From Rhodanobacter sp. B04 (GTDB taxonomy: Bacteria; Pseudomonadota; Gammaproteobacteria; Xanthomonadales; Rhodanobacteraceae): DNA of 64,000 nt. Below the pieces are notes generated by a model. It was not told where the DNA came from. It saw nothing but the letters and a program-made list of their open reading frames with translations, and ran no database searches. Numbering within the stretch: the stretch's first letter is position 1; the number at the start of each line of letters is the position of its first letter. Location: contig NZ_MUNV01000019.1 of NCBI RefSeq assembly GCF_002001125.1, positions 26,890 to 90,889 on the forward strand, given 5' to 3'. Of this stretch, positions 43,062-54,198 are shown piece by piece. The position numbers and the translations under genes were made by a program.

Positions 43062-43535
43062 ATGGCGAAAACGGAAGATATTTCCTTCGGCTACCTGCTC
43101 AGCGATGTGACCCTGCTGTTTCGCAAGCACTTCGATCGGCGCGCCGTGAAATTCGGGCTGACCCGCGCGCAATGGCGTGCGACCAAGATGTTGTACCACC
43201 GCGAAGGTCTGCGGCAAACCGAGCTGGCCGAATTCCTGGAAATGGAACCGATCGCGGTGGGCCGCGTGATCGATCGGCTGCAGGCCGCGGGTTTTGTCGA
43301 ACGCCGCCCCGACCCGAAGGATCGCCGCGCTTGGCGGCTGCATACCACCGAGCAGGCGCGGGTGATCGTCGGCGACATGGAGTTGATTGCGCGTGATCTG
43401 CGCAAGGACGCCACCCGCGGCATCGACCATGACGAGTTGCAGCAGGCGCTTGCGGTGATCAACCGGATTAAGGAAAACCTGCTGGCACTCGAGCAGATGC
43501 CGGGTGAGTCCGGAGAAACCGGCTCTCAATCGTAA
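43062..43535 (+). CDS. MarR-family transcriptional regulator
   Basis: 157 residues. Winged helix: LTRAQWRATKMLYHREG, LRQTELAEFLEMEPIAVGRVIDRLQ (recognition helix) and the wing ERRPDPKDRRAWRL. It probably represses the RND pump genes that start 215 bp downstream and responds to a small aromatic ligand; both are inferred from position and family. ATG 43062 gives the normal MarR length. Confidence 0.9.
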   Translation: MAKTEDISFGYLLSDVTLLFRKHFDRRAVKFGLTRAQWRATKMLYHREGLRQTELAEFLEMEPIAVGRVIDRLQAAGFVERRPDPKDRRAWRLHTTEQARVIVGDMELIARDLRKDATRGIDHDELQQALAVINRIKENLLALEQMPGESGETGSQS

Positions 43536-43750
43536 GATCCTGGACGACCAGTGCCATCGGTCCCGGTCCGGGCAGCGGATCCAGCAGGCATAGTGCGAAC
43601 CATGTCGCGACAGGTAAGTCGCGGCGCTGCTCTGCATCTGCCCTGATTCGGGCTACCGAACGTCCATGCTGGCAAGTCATGCTCCATGGCCCCGGCACAT
43701 TGGGCAATCTTGCCGCGGATTCGCGGAACGGAACGACGAGTACCCGAGGC

Positions 43751-44866
43751 ATGTCATTGAAAAAATTTTGGTTGATCGCCGGCGTGCTGGGTTTGGCCGC
43801 CTTGTCGGCATTCTGGTACGGGCATCATCGTGAGGGCGCCGGCAAGCCACTGGCCGCAGCTGTGGCGGTGCCGGTCAAGGTCGCCACGGCAACCCAGGGC
43901 GATGTCGATATTTCGTTGAGGCAGATCGGCAGCGTCGAAGCCTACTCGACGGTCACGGTCAGCCCGCAGGTGGATGGCCAGATCCAGTCGCTGGCTTTCG
44001 TGCCCGGTGCGCATGTGCGCAAGGGCGACCTGCTGGCCCAGATCGATCCGCGGCCGCTGCAGGCGCAACTGGATCAGGCCATCGGCAACGTGGCACGCGA
44101 CCAGGCCAACCTGGTCAAGGCCAAGGCTGACCTGGGGCGTTATGCCCCGCTGCTCGCCCAAGGCTATGTCGCGCAGACCGACATCGATACCTACAAGGCC
44201 AATCTCGGTGTGGCGCAGGCGGCGCTTCAGTCCGATCGCGCGGCGCAGGAGCTGGCCCGGACCCAGCTCGATTACACGCGGATCGTGGCGCCGTTCGATG
44301 GCGTGCTCGGTGCGCCGTTGGTGTATCCGGGGGCGGTCGTTACCGCCAATTCCACCGGCATCGTGGTGCTCAACCAGGTTGAACCGATCCGGGTGACGTT
44401 CGCGTTGCCGCAGGACAGCCTGCCTGCAGTACGCCAGGCGCAGGCGCGTGGTGCCATCGGCGTGCAGGCGCAACCGGATGGCGCCGGCAGCAAGCCGATC
44501 AGCGGCACGCTGGAGTTCATCAACAATGCCGTCGATGCCACGACCAGCACGATCACCCTCAAGGCGCGTTTCGACAACAACGACGGCCAGCTGACTCCCG
44601 GCCAGTTCGTCAACGTGACCTTGCCGACGACCCGGATCGCCAATGCCATCTCGGTGCCGGTGATTGCCTTGCAGAATTCGAGTACGGGCACCTTCGTGTT
44701 CGTCTACAAGCCTGACGGCACCGTCGAGCAGCGCGCGGTGACGGCCGGCACGACGACGGCTGACCGGGTGGTGATCGACAAGGGACTGGCTGCAGGCGAG
44801 CAGGTCGTCGTCGAGGGCCAGATGCTGCTGGTCGACGGCAGCCGCGCGCGCATCAGCGCCAACTGA
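43751..44866 (+). CDS. RND efflux membrane-fusion (adaptor) protein
   Basis: 371 residues. One N-terminal membrane anchor (about 6-22), then lipoyl/hairpin regions (VSPQVDGQIQSLAFVPGAHVRKGDLLAQID, DYTRIVAPFDGVLG) and a beta-barrel. It links the inner-membrane pump encoded 10 bp downstream to an outer-membrane channel not encoded here. ATG 43751 is preferred to upstream frames because it begins the signal anchor directly. Confidence 0.92.
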   Translation: MSLKKFWLIAGVLGLAALSAFWYGHHREGAGKPLAAAVAVPVKVATATQGDVDISLRQIGSVEAYSTVTVSPQVDGQIQSLAFVPGAHVRKGDLLAQIDPRPLQAQLDQAIGNVARDQANLVKAKADLGRYAPLLAQGYVAQTDIDTYKANLGVAQAALQSDRAAQELARTQLDYTRIVAPFDGVLGAPLVYPGAVVTANSTGIVVLNQVEPIRVTFALPQDSLPAVRQAQARGAIGVQAQPDGAGSKPISGTLEFINNAVDATTSTITLKARFDNNDGQLTPGQFVNVTLPTTRIANAISVPVIALQNSSTGTFVFVYKPDGTVEQRAVTAGTTTADRVVIDKGLAAGEQVVVEGQMLLVDGSRARISAN

Positions 44867-44876
44867 GGAGGCGCCC

Positions 44877-47800
44877 GTGAATCTGCCGGAACTCTGTATC
44901 CGCCGCCCGGTGATGACCACGCTGCTGATGGCCGCGCTGCTGGTGTTCGGCGTGGTGTCGTATCCGCAGCTGCCGGTCAACGAGCTGCCGAACGTCGACT
45001 TTCCCACCATCAGCATTTCGGCCAGTCTGCCAGGCGCCTCGCCGCAGACCATGGCTTCGGCCGTGGCGACGCCGCTGGAATCGCAGCTGTCGACCATTGC
45101 CGGCATCAGCTCGATGAGCTCGACCAGCGCGCTGGGTTCCACCTCGATCACGCTCACGTTCGAGCTGGACCGCAGCATCGACGGTGCGGCACAGGACGTG
45201 CAGGCGGCCATCTCGGCGGCGCAACGCCAGCTGCCCACGCAGATGCCGACGCCGCCGACGTTCCGCAAGGTGAACCCGGCCGATGCGCCGATCCTGTATA
45301 TCGCGGTGACCTCGTCGACGCTGCCGCTGTCGACGGTGGACGACTACGGCGAAACCGAGCTGGCCCAGCAACTGTCGATGGTCGACGGCGTGGCCCAGGT
45401 GAGCGTCTACGGTTCGCAGAAATACGCCGTGCGCATCAACGTCAATCCGGACAAGCTCGCTGCGGCAGGCATCGGCATCGACCAGGTGCAGAACGCGATC
45501 GCGGCGGCCAACGTCAACCAGTCCACCGGTTCGCTTTACGGCACGCGGCAGCAGCTGCCGGTCAGCAGCGACGGCCAGCTGATGCGCGCGGCGGCATACA
45601 ACCACGTGGTCGTGGCCTATCGCAACGGGGCCCCGGTGCGGCTGGGGAACGTCGGGCATGCAGACGACAGCGTACAGAACGACCAGGTGGCCAGCTGGTA
45701 CAACGGGCAGCGCTCGATCCTGCTGGCGATACAGCGCCAGCCGGGGGCGAACACGGTGGACACGGTTGACCGGATCAAGGCCTTGCTGCCCGGCTTCGCG
45801 GCCACCTTGCCGCCCTCGGTCAAGCTCGACGTGCTGTACGACCGCTCGCAGTCGATCCGCGCCTCGGTGGACGACGTGCAGTTCACCCTGCTGCTGGCCG
45901 GCGTGCTGGTGGTGCTGGTGATCTACCTGTTCCTGGGCAATCTCTCCGCCACGCTGATCCCGGCGGTGGCGCTGCCGATCTCGGTGATCGGCACGTTCGG
46001 CGTGATGTTCGCGCTGGGCTACAGCCTCGACAATCTGTCCCTGCTGGCTTTGACGCTGGCGGTGGGTTTCGTGGTGGACGATGCGATCGTGATGCTGGAA
46101 AACATCGTTCGCCACATGGAGACCGGCCTGACGCCGTTCGAGGCCTCGGTGAAGGGAGCCAACGAGATCGGCTTCACGATCATCTCGATGACCTTGTCGC
46201 TGATCGCGGTGTTCATCCCGGTGATGTTCATGGGCGGCATCGTGGGGCGCCTGTTCCACGAGTTTGCGGTGACCATCAGCGTGTCCATTCTGGTTTCCGG
46301 CGTGGTGGCGGTGACGCTGACACCGATGCTGTGCAGCCGCTTCGTCAAGGCGCACGACCATGAGCAGAAGAACTGGCTGATCGCCCGCTTCGATCGCGGC
46401 TTCAACGCCGTGCAGGCCGCCTATACGCGCAGCCTGCGCTGGAGCATGCAACGGCCGCGCTGGGTCATGGCGCTGTTTGCGTTGAGTATCGGCGTGACCG
46501 TACTGCTGTTCTACGTGACGCCGATGGACTTCATCCCGGCAGGCGACAGTGGCCAGCTGCGCGTGAATACGCAGGCGGCGGACGGTGCCTCCTTCGACGA
46601 AATGGTGGCCTTGCAGCAGCGCGTGGCGGAGATCGCCGCCAAGGACCCGAACGTCGATTCGTACATGTCTTCGGTGGGCGCCGGCGGCTCGCGCGCCACG
46701 GTCAACAACGGTTCGCTGCTGCTGGTGCTAAAGCCGGCCAGCGAGCGGCTGACGCCGGACGAGATCATCAGCGAGCTGCGCAAGAAATTTGCCCAGGTGC
46801 CCGGCATCAAGGCCTACATCCAGAACCCGCCGGCAATCCAGATCGGTGGCCGCCAGTCCAACTCGCAGTACCAGTACACCTTGCAGTCGACCGACCTGGA
46901 TGCGCTGAACAGCTGGAGCAACAAGGTGACGACGGCGTTCCAGCAGTTGCCGGGTTTCCGTGACGTGACCAGCGATCTGGACATCAACAGTCCGTCGATC
47001 GACGTCAAGGTGAACCGCGAAAAGCTGGCGCCGCTGGGCCTGACCATGGCGCAGGTGCAGTCGGCACTCGGTACGGCCTTCGGCGCCAACCAGATTTCCA
47101 CGATCTACGGTGCGGCGACCCAGTACTGGGTGATCATGCAGGTCGACCGGCCGATGCAGAACGATCCGGCGGTGCTGTCGAAACTGTACGTGACATCAAG
47201 CAGCGGCACGCTGGTGCCCTTGTCCACGGTGGCCACGTTCGACCGTCAGGCTCAGGTGCTCACGGTGAACCATCAGGGCCAGTTGCCGGCGGTGACGGTG
47301 TCGTTCAACCTCGCCGCGGGCGTCTCGCTGAGCGATGCGGTGGCCAGCATGAATGCCGCGATGACCGGGATCGGCCTGCCGGCGACCATCACCGGCAGCG
47401 TGCAGGGCACCGCCCAGGCCTTCCAGCAGTCCATGCAGGGCATGGGGCTGTTGCTGCTGCTGGCGGTGTTCGTGATCTACCTGGTGCTGGGCATCCTGTA
47501 CGAAAGCTTCATCCATCCGCTGACCATTCTCTCCGGCCTGCCGGCCGCCGGCGTGGGTGCGCTGCTCACCCTGGTGCTGTTCCACGCGTCGCTGGATCTG
47601 TTTGCCTTCGTCGGCATCGTGATGCTGGTCGGCATCGTCAAGAAGAACGCGATCATGCTGATCGACTTCGCGCTGGAACGGCAGAATGTCGAGAACATGG
47701 CACCGCCCGAGGCGATCTTCGAAGCCTGCAAGGTGCGTTTCCGGCCAATCATGATGACCACGATGGCCGCCTTCGCCGGCACGCTGCCGATCGCGCTGGG

Positions 47801-47975
47801 CATTGGCGCCGGTGCCGATACGCGGCGTTCGCTGGGTCTGGCGGTGGTCGGCGGACTGGTCGTTTCGCAGGTGCTCACGCTGTACCTGACGCCGGTGATC
47901 TACATTTACATGGATCGCCTGCGGCGGCGTTTTGCCAGCCATCACGGCAAGCCGCTGGCGGCCCCTGCTGACTGA
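44877..47975 (+). CDS. RND efflux pump inner-membrane transporter (HAE1/MdtB-like)
   Basis: 1032 residues, GTG 44877. Twelve transmembrane segments, two large periplasmic loops and the proton-relay Asp pair in LAVGFVVDDAIVMLENI are visible, as is the C-terminal VGIVKKNAIMLIDF. The sequence is closer to MdtB/MuxB-type multidrug pumps than to metal pumps. It exports substrates using the proton gradient with the adaptor upstream; the substrate is unknown. Confidence 0.94.
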   Translation: MNLPELCIRRPVMTTLLMAALLVFGVVSYPQLPVNELPNVDFPTISISASLPGASPQTMASAVATPLESQLSTIAGISSMSSTSALGSTSITLTFELDRSIDGAAQDVQAAISAAQRQLPTQMPTPPTFRKVNPADAPILYIAVTSSTLPLSTVDDYGETELAQQLSMVDGVAQVSVYGSQKYAVRINVNPDKLAAAGIGIDQVQNAIAAANVNQSTGSLYGTRQQLPVSSDGQLMRAAAYNHVVVAYRNGAPVRLGNVGHADDSVQNDQVASWYNGQRSILLAIQRQPGANTVDTVDRIKALLPGFAATLPPSVKLDVLYDRSQSIRASVDDVQFTLLLAGVLVVLVIYLFLGNLSATLIPAVALPISVIGTFGVMFALGYSLDNLSLLALTLAVGFVVDDAIVMLENIVRHMETGLTPFEASVKGANEIGFTIISMTLSLIAVFIPVMFMGGIVGRLFHEFAVTISVSILVSGVVAVTLTPMLCSRFVKAHDHEQKNWLIARFDRGFNAVQAAYTRSLRWSMQRPRWVMALFALSIGVTVLLFYVTPMDFIPAGDSGQLRVNTQAADGASFDEMVALQQRVAEIAAKDPNVDSYMSSVGAGGSRATVNNGSLLLVLKPASERLTPDEIISELRKKFAQVPGIKAYIQNPPAIQIGGRQSNSQYQYTLQSTDLDALNSWSNKVTTAFQQLPGFRDVTSDLDINSPSIDVKVNREKLAPLGLTMAQVQSALGTAFGANQISTIYGAATQYWVIMQVDRPMQNDPAVLSKLYVTSSSGTLVPLSTVATFDRQAQVLTVNHQGQLPAVTVSFNLAAGVSLSDAVASMNAAMTGIGLPATITGSVQGTAQAFQQSMQGMGLLLLLAVFVIYLVLGILYESFIHPLTILSGLPAAGVGALLTLVLFHASLDLFAFVGIVMLVGIVKKNAIMLIDFALERQNVENMAPPEAIFEACKVRFRPIMMTTMAAFAGTLPIALGIGAGADTRRSLGLAVVGGLVVSQVLTLYLTPVIYIYMDRLRRRFASHHGKPLAAPAD

Positions 47976-48007
47976 CTACGCGTAGAGGTTTAAGGTAATC
48001 CGAGACT

Positions 48008-48035
48008 AAGAAGGCGGCCCGCAGGCCGCCTTCTT
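48008..48035. terminator. Hairpin between convergent RND pump and peptidase genes
   Basis: AAGAAGGCGGCC-cgca-GGCCGCCTTCTT, a perfect 12-bp stem. Its own TT/AA ends give a short U tract in either direction, so it can act as a bidirectional terminator. Confidence 0.7.
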
Positions 48036-48059
48036 CGTCAGAGGCTCATGCGGCAGCGG

Positions 48060-49499
48060 TCATTCACCAGCCCCGTCGCCGGCAAACGCGCCGGGCGCGG
48101 AACCGAAGTCGCCATTGGCCTGTGCCGCCATGTACGAGAACGTGGCATATACCGCCACGTTCTGCGCCAGCTGTTTCGGGTCGATCTTGTCCAGCGTGTC
48201 GTTGGACGTGTGGTGCCAGTCGAAGTAATAGGTGCCGTCCTGGGTCAGCGACAAAGCGGCCATGCCCTTGCCGTGCATCTGCGACAGGTCCGAGCCGCCA
48301 CCACCCGGATGCTGCGGATCGTAGGCCACGCCGATCGGTGCGAGCACCTTGGCGATCTGGCCGATCGCGTCGCGTGCCTCCGGCTTCACGCTGGCGCTCA
48401 TGCGCCAGACCGGGCCGGAACCGAAATCGGATTCGCTGCCGAGCTGGAACTTGCCGACTTCGGCCGCGTGTTTCTCGGCGTAGGCCTTGCCGCCCCACAG
48501 GCCCATCTCCTCGTTGGCGAAGGCGATCACGCGGATCGTGCGGTCGGGCCGCTGCGGCAAGTCGTGGATGAGTTTGCCGGCGGCCATCGCGATCGCCACG
48601 CCGGCGCCGTCGTCGATCGCGCCGGTGCCCGGATCCCAGGAATCCAGATGGCCGCCGATCGCGACTACCTGGTCGGGATACTTCTTGCCGGTGATCTCGC
48701 CGATCACGTTGGCGCCGGTGTACTGGCCGACGATGCCGCAATCCAGATCCAGCTTCACGCTGACCGGCTTGCCGTAGGCCAGCACGCGCTCGAGCTGGTC
48801 GGCATCGGGGTTGGACAGCGCGGCGGCAGGAATGCCTTTGTCGTTGCCGTGAAAGCCGGTGACGCCGGTATGCGCGATGCGCTCGTCCGCGTCGGTGCCG
48901 GCCGAACGCAGCAGGTAGCCGGCGGCACCCTTCGCTTCGGCGATCACCGGGCCGGCGGTGCGCACCGCCGAGCCCATGCCGTAGTCGTGGCCGTCCTTGT
49001 GGCGCTGCATGCGGTAGCCGATGTAGACGATCTTGCCCTTCACGCTGGCCGGGTCGGCGGCCTTCAGAGCGTCGAGGCTGGCGAATTGCACGACCTGTGC
49101 GGTGAGGCCACCCTTCGGCGTGCCGGGTGAATAGCCCAGTGCGGTCAGCACCAGCGGTTGCGGGAACGGCGTCACGATCGCGCCGTGTTCGCTGTGACGC
49201 TCCCACAGCGGGAAGCTGACCGCCTCGGTATAGACCTTGTCATAGCCGAGTGCCTTGAACTTGGCGACTGCCCAGTCGCGCGCGCGCTGGTCGGCATCGC
49301 TGCCGGCCATGCGCGGACCGACCTCGGTGGTCAGCGATTCGACGATCCGGTAGCCGGTATCGTCCTGCATCGCCTTGTCGCGCAGTTGTTCGGCCGTCTT
49401 TACGGCTGCCGCGGGAATGCTGGTCGGGGTGGCGGCGCTGGCCATGCCGGTGGCCAGCAGCAGGCTGGCGGCGAGCAGGGTGAGAGGAAGACGGCGCAT
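48060..49499 (-). CDS. Secreted M28-family zinc aminopeptidase
   Basis: 479 residues with a signal peptide (cut near ASAA), a PA-like insert in the middle, and the M28 catalytic region: GGHLDSWDPGTGAIDDGAG (His, Asp), FANEEMG (Glu pair), SESDFGSG and HTSNDTLDKID (last His). It is probably a periplasmic or extracellular aminopeptidase or carboxypeptidase of the Q-like type. Monocistronic. Confidence 0.93.
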   Translation of the reverse strand: MRRLPLTLLAASLLLATGMASAATPTSIPAAAVKTAEQLRDKAMQDDTGYRIVESLTTEVGPRMAGSDADQRARDWAVAKFKALGYDKVYTEAVSFPLWERHSEHGAIVTPFPQPLVLTALGYSPGTPKGGLTAQVVQFASLDALKAADPASVKGKIVYIGYRMQRHKDGHDYGMGSAVRTAGPVIAEAKGAAGYLLRSAGTDADERIAHTGVTGFHGNDKGIPAAALSNPDADQLERVLAYGKPVSVKLDLDCGIVGQYTGANVIGEITGKKYPDQVVAIGGHLDSWDPGTGAIDDGAGVAIAMAAGKLIHDLPQRPDRTIRVIAFANEEMGLWGGKAYAEKHAAEVGKFQLGSESDFGSGPVWRMSASVKPEARDAIGQIAKVLAPIGVAYDPQHPGGGGSDLSQMHGKGMAALSLTQDGTYYFDWHHTSNDTLDKIDPKQLAQNVAVYATFSYMAAQANGDFGSAPGAFAGDGAGE

Positions 49500-49635
49500 C
49501 GGGGAACTCCGCAGGGTAAACCCCGATTATGGCGCCGATGCCAGGCGGCGCTTAGGCCAGAAGTCATGCCTGTCGTGGAAACGACAAGGGCCGGACCATC
49601 CACGAACGGCCCGGTCCTTGCGCTAGGCCATCGCG

Positions 49636-50046
49636 CTACGGCTTGTTCTTCAGCAGGTCGCGAATCTCGGTGAGCAGCGCCACGTCGGCCGGTGGGGCGG
49701 CGGGCGCATCTTCCTTTTTCTTCTGCATGCTGTTGATCGCCTTGACCACCATGAAGATCGCGAACGCAATGATCAGGAACTGGATCAGGGTGTTGATGAA
49801 GGACCCGTACTGAATCGCCACTTCGGCGATCTTGTGTTTCGGGTCGCTGTCGTCACCTGGCTTGAGCACCCATTTCAGGGCGGAGAAATCAATACCGCCG
49901 GTCAGCATGCCGATCGGCGGCATGATGATCTGGTCGACCAGTGAGGTAACGATCTTGCCGAACGCGCCGCCGATCACCACACCGACCGCCAGGTCGATGA
50001 CGTTGCCGCGCATCGCGAAAGCCTTGAACTCGGCGAGCATGCTCAT
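49636..50046 (-). CDS. mscL: Large-conductance mechanosensitive channel
   Basis: 136 residues from ATG 50046. The N-terminal helix and first membrane segment ([27 protein letters not shown]), a periplasmic loop and a second membrane segment are standard, with a cytoplasmic helix bundle at the end. It opens under hypo-osmotic shock. The much longer open frame upstream is not credible. GGGAG precedes the start. Confidence 0.96.
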   Translation of the reverse strand: MSMLAEFKAFAMRGNVIDLAVGVVIGGAFGKIVTSLVDQIIMPPIGMLTGGIDFSALKWVLKPGDDSDPKHKIAEVAIQYGSFINTLIQFLIIAFAIFMVVKAINSMQKKKEDAPAAPPADVALLTEIRDLLKNKP

Positions 50047-50144
50047 GCTGCTGGTACTCCCTCGATTGAGCCGGATGGCAGGCGGACTGTAGCGCGCCGC
50101 CGCATTGGCGGACAGAGGAAAATTTCGTAGAAAACACCAGGAAT

Positions 50145-50831
50145 TCAGCCGATCCGGCCATCCAGCTCGGCGACGCCCAGCAGCTCGGCATGGAAGCGGT
50201 CGCCGCGCTGCAACGCAGCAACGCCGGCCGGGGTACCAGTGAAGATCAGGTCGCCGCCCTTCAACTCGAACAGCGTGGACAGGGCTGCAATAATTTGCGG
50301 TACGCCATGCACCATCTCGCCCAGCGTGGTCTGCTGGCGCAGCTCGCCGTTGACGCTCAGCCGCAGCACGCTGTGTGCATCCAGTGTCACGTCGGCAGCT
50401 CGACGCAGCGCGGAAACCGGCGCGGAATGATCGAACGCCTTGGCCACGTCCCACGGGTGTCCCTTCGCCTTGGCCTGCGCCTGCAGGTCGCGGCGGGTCA
50501 GGTCCAGCCCCACGCCGTAGCCCCACACCAGTGCAGCGGCCTGTTCCGGGGTGAGGTCATGTCCGCCGCTGCCGAGCGCCACCACCATTTCAACCTCGTG
50601 ATGCAGGTCGTTCGTGGCCGAGGGATAAGGCACGTCGGCACCGTCGCTGACCACGGCGTCGGCCGGCTTGCAGAAGAACATCGGCGCGGACTTGTCCACG
50701 CTGGCACCCATTTCTCGTGCATGTTCGGCGTAGTTGCGGCCGATGCAGAACACCCTGCGGATAGGGAAGCGCTGGTCGCTGCCGATGATCGGCAGGCTGG
50801 AAATGGCGGGTGGCGCGATCGTGTAGGTCAT
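50145..50831 (-). CDS. Fumarylacetoacetate-hydrolase-family enzyme
   Basis: 228 residues from ATG 50831. FAH motifs: [25 protein letters not shown] (metal-binding Glu pair), [14 protein letters not shown] and [11 protein letters not shown]. The pattern is close to fumarylpyruvate or acylpyruvate hydrolases, so hydrolysis or decarboxylation of a 2,4-dioxo acid is likely; the substrate is unproven. No aromatic-degradation genes lie nearby. Confidence 0.9.
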   Translation of the reverse strand: MTYTIAPPAISSLPIIGSDQRFPIRRVFCIGRNYAEHAREMGASVDKSAPMFFCKPADAVVSDGADVPYPSATNDLHHEVEMVVALGSGGHDLTPEQAAALVWGYGVGLDLTRRDLQAQAKAKGHPWDVAKAFDHSAPVSALRRAADVTLDAHSVLRLSVNGELRQQTTLGEMVHGVPQIIAALSTLFELKGGDLIFTGTPAGVAALQRGDRFHAELLGVAELDGRIG

Positions 50832-50987
50832 GCCGACAAGCGTAGCAAACCGCGCGCGATGTAGCTGGGACTTGCGCGGGTGACAGCTGTCATTGACGAT
50901 GGCTGATGCTGCACCCTGATGGCGCTGCAGCCGATCCGCCACTCTTGTTGGTGTCGAGCAACCGGCCAGGCCGGGCAGGGAGTCAGG

Positions 50988-52226
50988 GTGAGCAATGCCG
51001 ATCTGTTGAAGGAACTGCGCATCGAGCGCCACCAGCGCGACGACCACGCCGGTGGCGGCGGTCGCTGGCGGTGGATCGTCGGCGCGATCATCGTGCTCCT
51101 GCTGTTGGGCGGTGCCGGCTGGGTGCTGCTGGGCCATCGTGCCGTGGCGGTGCAGACCGCTGTCGCGGCAACGCCCTCATCGGACAGCGAAGCCGGTGCG
51201 GTGCTGCAGGCCACCGGCTATGTCACGGCGCGCCGGCAGGCGACCGTTTCGGCGCAGATCACCGGCACGCTCACCGCGGTGCTGATCGAGGAGGGCGACC
51301 ACGTCAGCAAGGATCAGGTGCTGGCGCGACTGGACGACAGCGCGTACAAGGCCGCTCTCGACACGGCCAAGGCGCAGGCCTCGGCGGCCCACGCGCTGGT
51401 GGCGCAATACCAGGCCCAGCTGGCGCAGAACCTGCGCGACGCGGCGCGCCAGCGGTCGCTGGCCGCGCAGGGGCTGGTCTCGAAGCAGGCAGCCGAGCAG
51501 GCCGTCACGCTGGCCGACAGCACGCGCGCCATGCTCGTCTCGCAGCAGAAGACCGCGGTATCGGCCGATGCACAGGTCACCGAGGCACAGGTCAATTTCG
51601 ATTACTGCGTGGTGCGCGCGCCGTTCACCGGCGTGATCACCACCAAGGACGCGCAAGTCGGCGAGATCATCTCGCCGTTCTCCGCCGGCGGCGGCTTCAC
51701 GCGTACCGGTGTGGGCACCATCGTCGACATGGATTCGCTGGAAGTCGACGTCGACGTCAACGAAGCCTATATCGGTCGGGTCAAGCCGGACATGTCGGCC
51801 GAGGCGGTGCTGGACGCGTATCCGGACTGGAAGATTCCCGCCCACGTGATCGCGATCGTGCCGACCGCCGATCGCGGCAAAGCCACCATCAAGGTACGCG
51901 TGGCGCTGGAGAAAAAGGATGCGCGCATCGTGCCCGACATGGGCGTGCGGGTGTCGTTCCTCGAAGTGAAGCCGCAGGCCGGCGCACAGGTGCCGCAAGG
52001 CGTGCTGGTGCCGGCTGCGGCGATCGTGCAGCGCGACGGACACAGCGTGGTGTTCGTGGTCGAGGGCGCCCAGGCGCAGCAGCGCACGGTGAACCCGGCC
52101 ACGCAGGCCTATGGCGAGCTGCGCCTGCTGCCGGCAGCGGTGAAACCCGGCGACAGCGTGGTGGTTGCACCACCGTCCGAGCTGCACGACGGTTCGGACG
52201 TCCAGATGAAAGCCGAAAAACCGTAG
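50988..52226 (+). CDS. MacA/HlyD-like periplasmic adaptor of an ABC transporter
   Basis: 412 residues, GTG 50988 with CAGGG upstream. Cytoplasmic start, one membrane helix (about 29-49), biotinyl-lipoyl segment (VSAQITGTLTAVLIEEGDHVSKDQVLARLDD broken by a hairpin), coiled coil (about 115-195) and beta-barrel. It should bridge the ATPase and permeases encoded downstream to an outer-membrane channel. Confidence 0.9.
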   Translation: MSNADLLKELRIERHQRDDHAGGGGRWRWIVGAIIVLLLLGGAGWVLLGHRAVAVQTAVAATPSSDSEAGAVLQATGYVTARRQATVSAQITGTLTAVLIEEGDHVSKDQVLARLDDSAYKAALDTAKAQASAAHALVAQYQAQLAQNLRDAARQRSLAAQGLVSKQAAEQAVTLADSTRAMLVSQQKTAVSADAQVTEAQVNFDYCVVRAPFTGVITTKDAQVGEIISPFSAGGGFTRTGVGTIVDMDSLEVDVDVNEAYIGRVKPDMSAEAVLDAYPDWKIPAHVIAIVPTADRGKATIKVRVALEKKDARIVPDMGVRVSFLEVKPQAGAQVPQGVLVPAAAIVQRDGHSVVFVVEGAQAQQRTVNPATQAYGELRLLPAAVKPGDSVVVAPPSELHDGSDVQMKAEKP

Positions 52227-52236
52227 GCAGGAATTC

Positions 52237-52266
52237 GTGCAGGAGCACACCCTGTGCGCGAGCTTT
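52237..52266 (+). repeat. Partial REP-like element
   Basis: GTGCAGGAGCACACCCTGTGCGCGAGC resembles the left arm of the inverted repeat at 56594-56671. Only half of the palindrome is present, in the gap between the adaptor and the ATPase gene. Confidence 0.5.
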
Positions 52267-52325
52267 GGCACAGATATTCCACACAACAGCATCGCGCAAA
52301 GATCAGACATTCACCGGAGAAACAC

Positions 52326-53012
<687 letters not shown>

Positions 53013-53022
53013 GGAGAAGACG

Positions 53023-54186
53023 ATGAAATACCTTCATCTGATCTGGGCCGCTCTGTTCCGGCGCAAGACGCGTACCTTTCTGACCCTGGTCTCGATCGTT
53101 GCAGCCTTCCTGTTGTTCGGCCTGCTCAACTCGGTGCGGATGGCATTCAGCGCGGGCGACAGCGTCGACGGCGCGGGACGCCTGATCGTGAACTCGCGCA
53201 TGTCGATGCAGCAGGCGTTGCCGGAAAGCTTGGGTGCGCGCATTGCTGCCGTGCCCGGGGTGAGCGCGGTTGCGTCGGCGAACTGGTTCGGTGGCGTCTA
53301 CCAGGACCCGCGAAACCAGGTAATCAGTTTCGCGGTGAGTCCGGATTACGTCGATCTCTACCCGGAACTGGTGCTGCCGGCGGACCAGCGCGCGATGTGG
53401 GATCGTACCCGCACGGGCGCCATCGTCGGGGCCGCGCTGGCGAAGAAATACGGCTGGAAGATCGGCGACAAGATTCCCCTGCAGTCGACGATATTCCCGT
53501 CCAAGTCATCCGGCGGCAACACCTGGACGTTCGATATCGTGGGCATCTTCCATGCCAGGAACGAGCAGGCGGCCGGGCGCGAGCAGATGCTGATGTTCCA
53601 CTGGAAATACTTCGACGAGAACAACGCCTTCGGCTCGGGCACGGTGCACTGGTATGTGGTGAAGGTGGCCAACCCGGCGCATGCCGACGAGGTGGCCAAA
53701 GCGATCGACGCCATCTCGGCCAATTCCGACCACGAGACGAAGGCGCAGACCGAGCAGGCATTCCAGGCGTCCTTCATCAAGCAGCTGGTGAACATCGGCT
53801 TGATCGTGGTGTCGATCATGGGTGCCGTGTTCTTCACCCTGCTGCTGCTTACCGGCAACACCATGATGCAGGCGGTGCGCGAGCGCACCTCCGAACTGGC
53901 GGTGCTGAAGACGATCGGCTTTTCCAATCGCAGCGTGCAGGCGATGGTGCTCTGCGAGAGCGTGCTGTTGCTGCTGCTCGGCGGCCTTGTCGGCCTTGCT
54001 CTGGTCTCGGTCATCGTGCCGGGCATCGGTGCGGCCAGCGGCGGCATGATTCCGGTGCATGGGGTCAGTGCCAGCACGTGGTTTCTCGGTATTTCCCTGA
54101 TGCTGGCCATCGGCGTGATCGTCGGCTGGTTACCCGCGTGGCGCGCGATGCGCCTGAACATCGTCGACGCACTCAGTGGTCGTTAG
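53023..54186 (+). CDS. FtsX/MacB-type ABC permease 1
   Basis: 387 residues: one N-terminal membrane helix (about 18-38), a large periplasmic MacB-PCD domain, then three C-terminal helices with the FtsX signature ([17 protein letters not shown]). It is separated by 12 bp from a second permease of the same class. The pair probably forms a heterodimer that drives the adaptor. Confidence 0.9.
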   Translation: MKYLHLIWAALFRRKTRTFLTLVSIVAAFLLFGLLNSVRMAFSAGDSVDGAGRLIVNSRMSMQQALPESLGARIAAVPGVSAVASANWFGGVYQDPRNQVISFAVSPDYVDLYPELVLPADQRAMWDRTRTGAIVGAALAKKYGWKIGDKIPLQSTIFPSKSSGGNTWTFDIVGIFHARNEQAAGREQMLMFHWKYFDENNAFGSGTVHWYVVKVANPAHADEVAKAIDAISANSDHETKAQTEQAFQASFIKQLVNIGLIVVSIMGAVFFTLLLLTGNTMMQAVRERTSELAVLKTIGFSNRSVQAMVLCESVLLLLLGGLVGLALVSVIVPGIGAASGGMIPVHGVSASTWFLGISLMLAIGVIVGWLPAWRAMRLNIVDALSGR

Positions 54187-54198
54187 AGAGATCCCCTC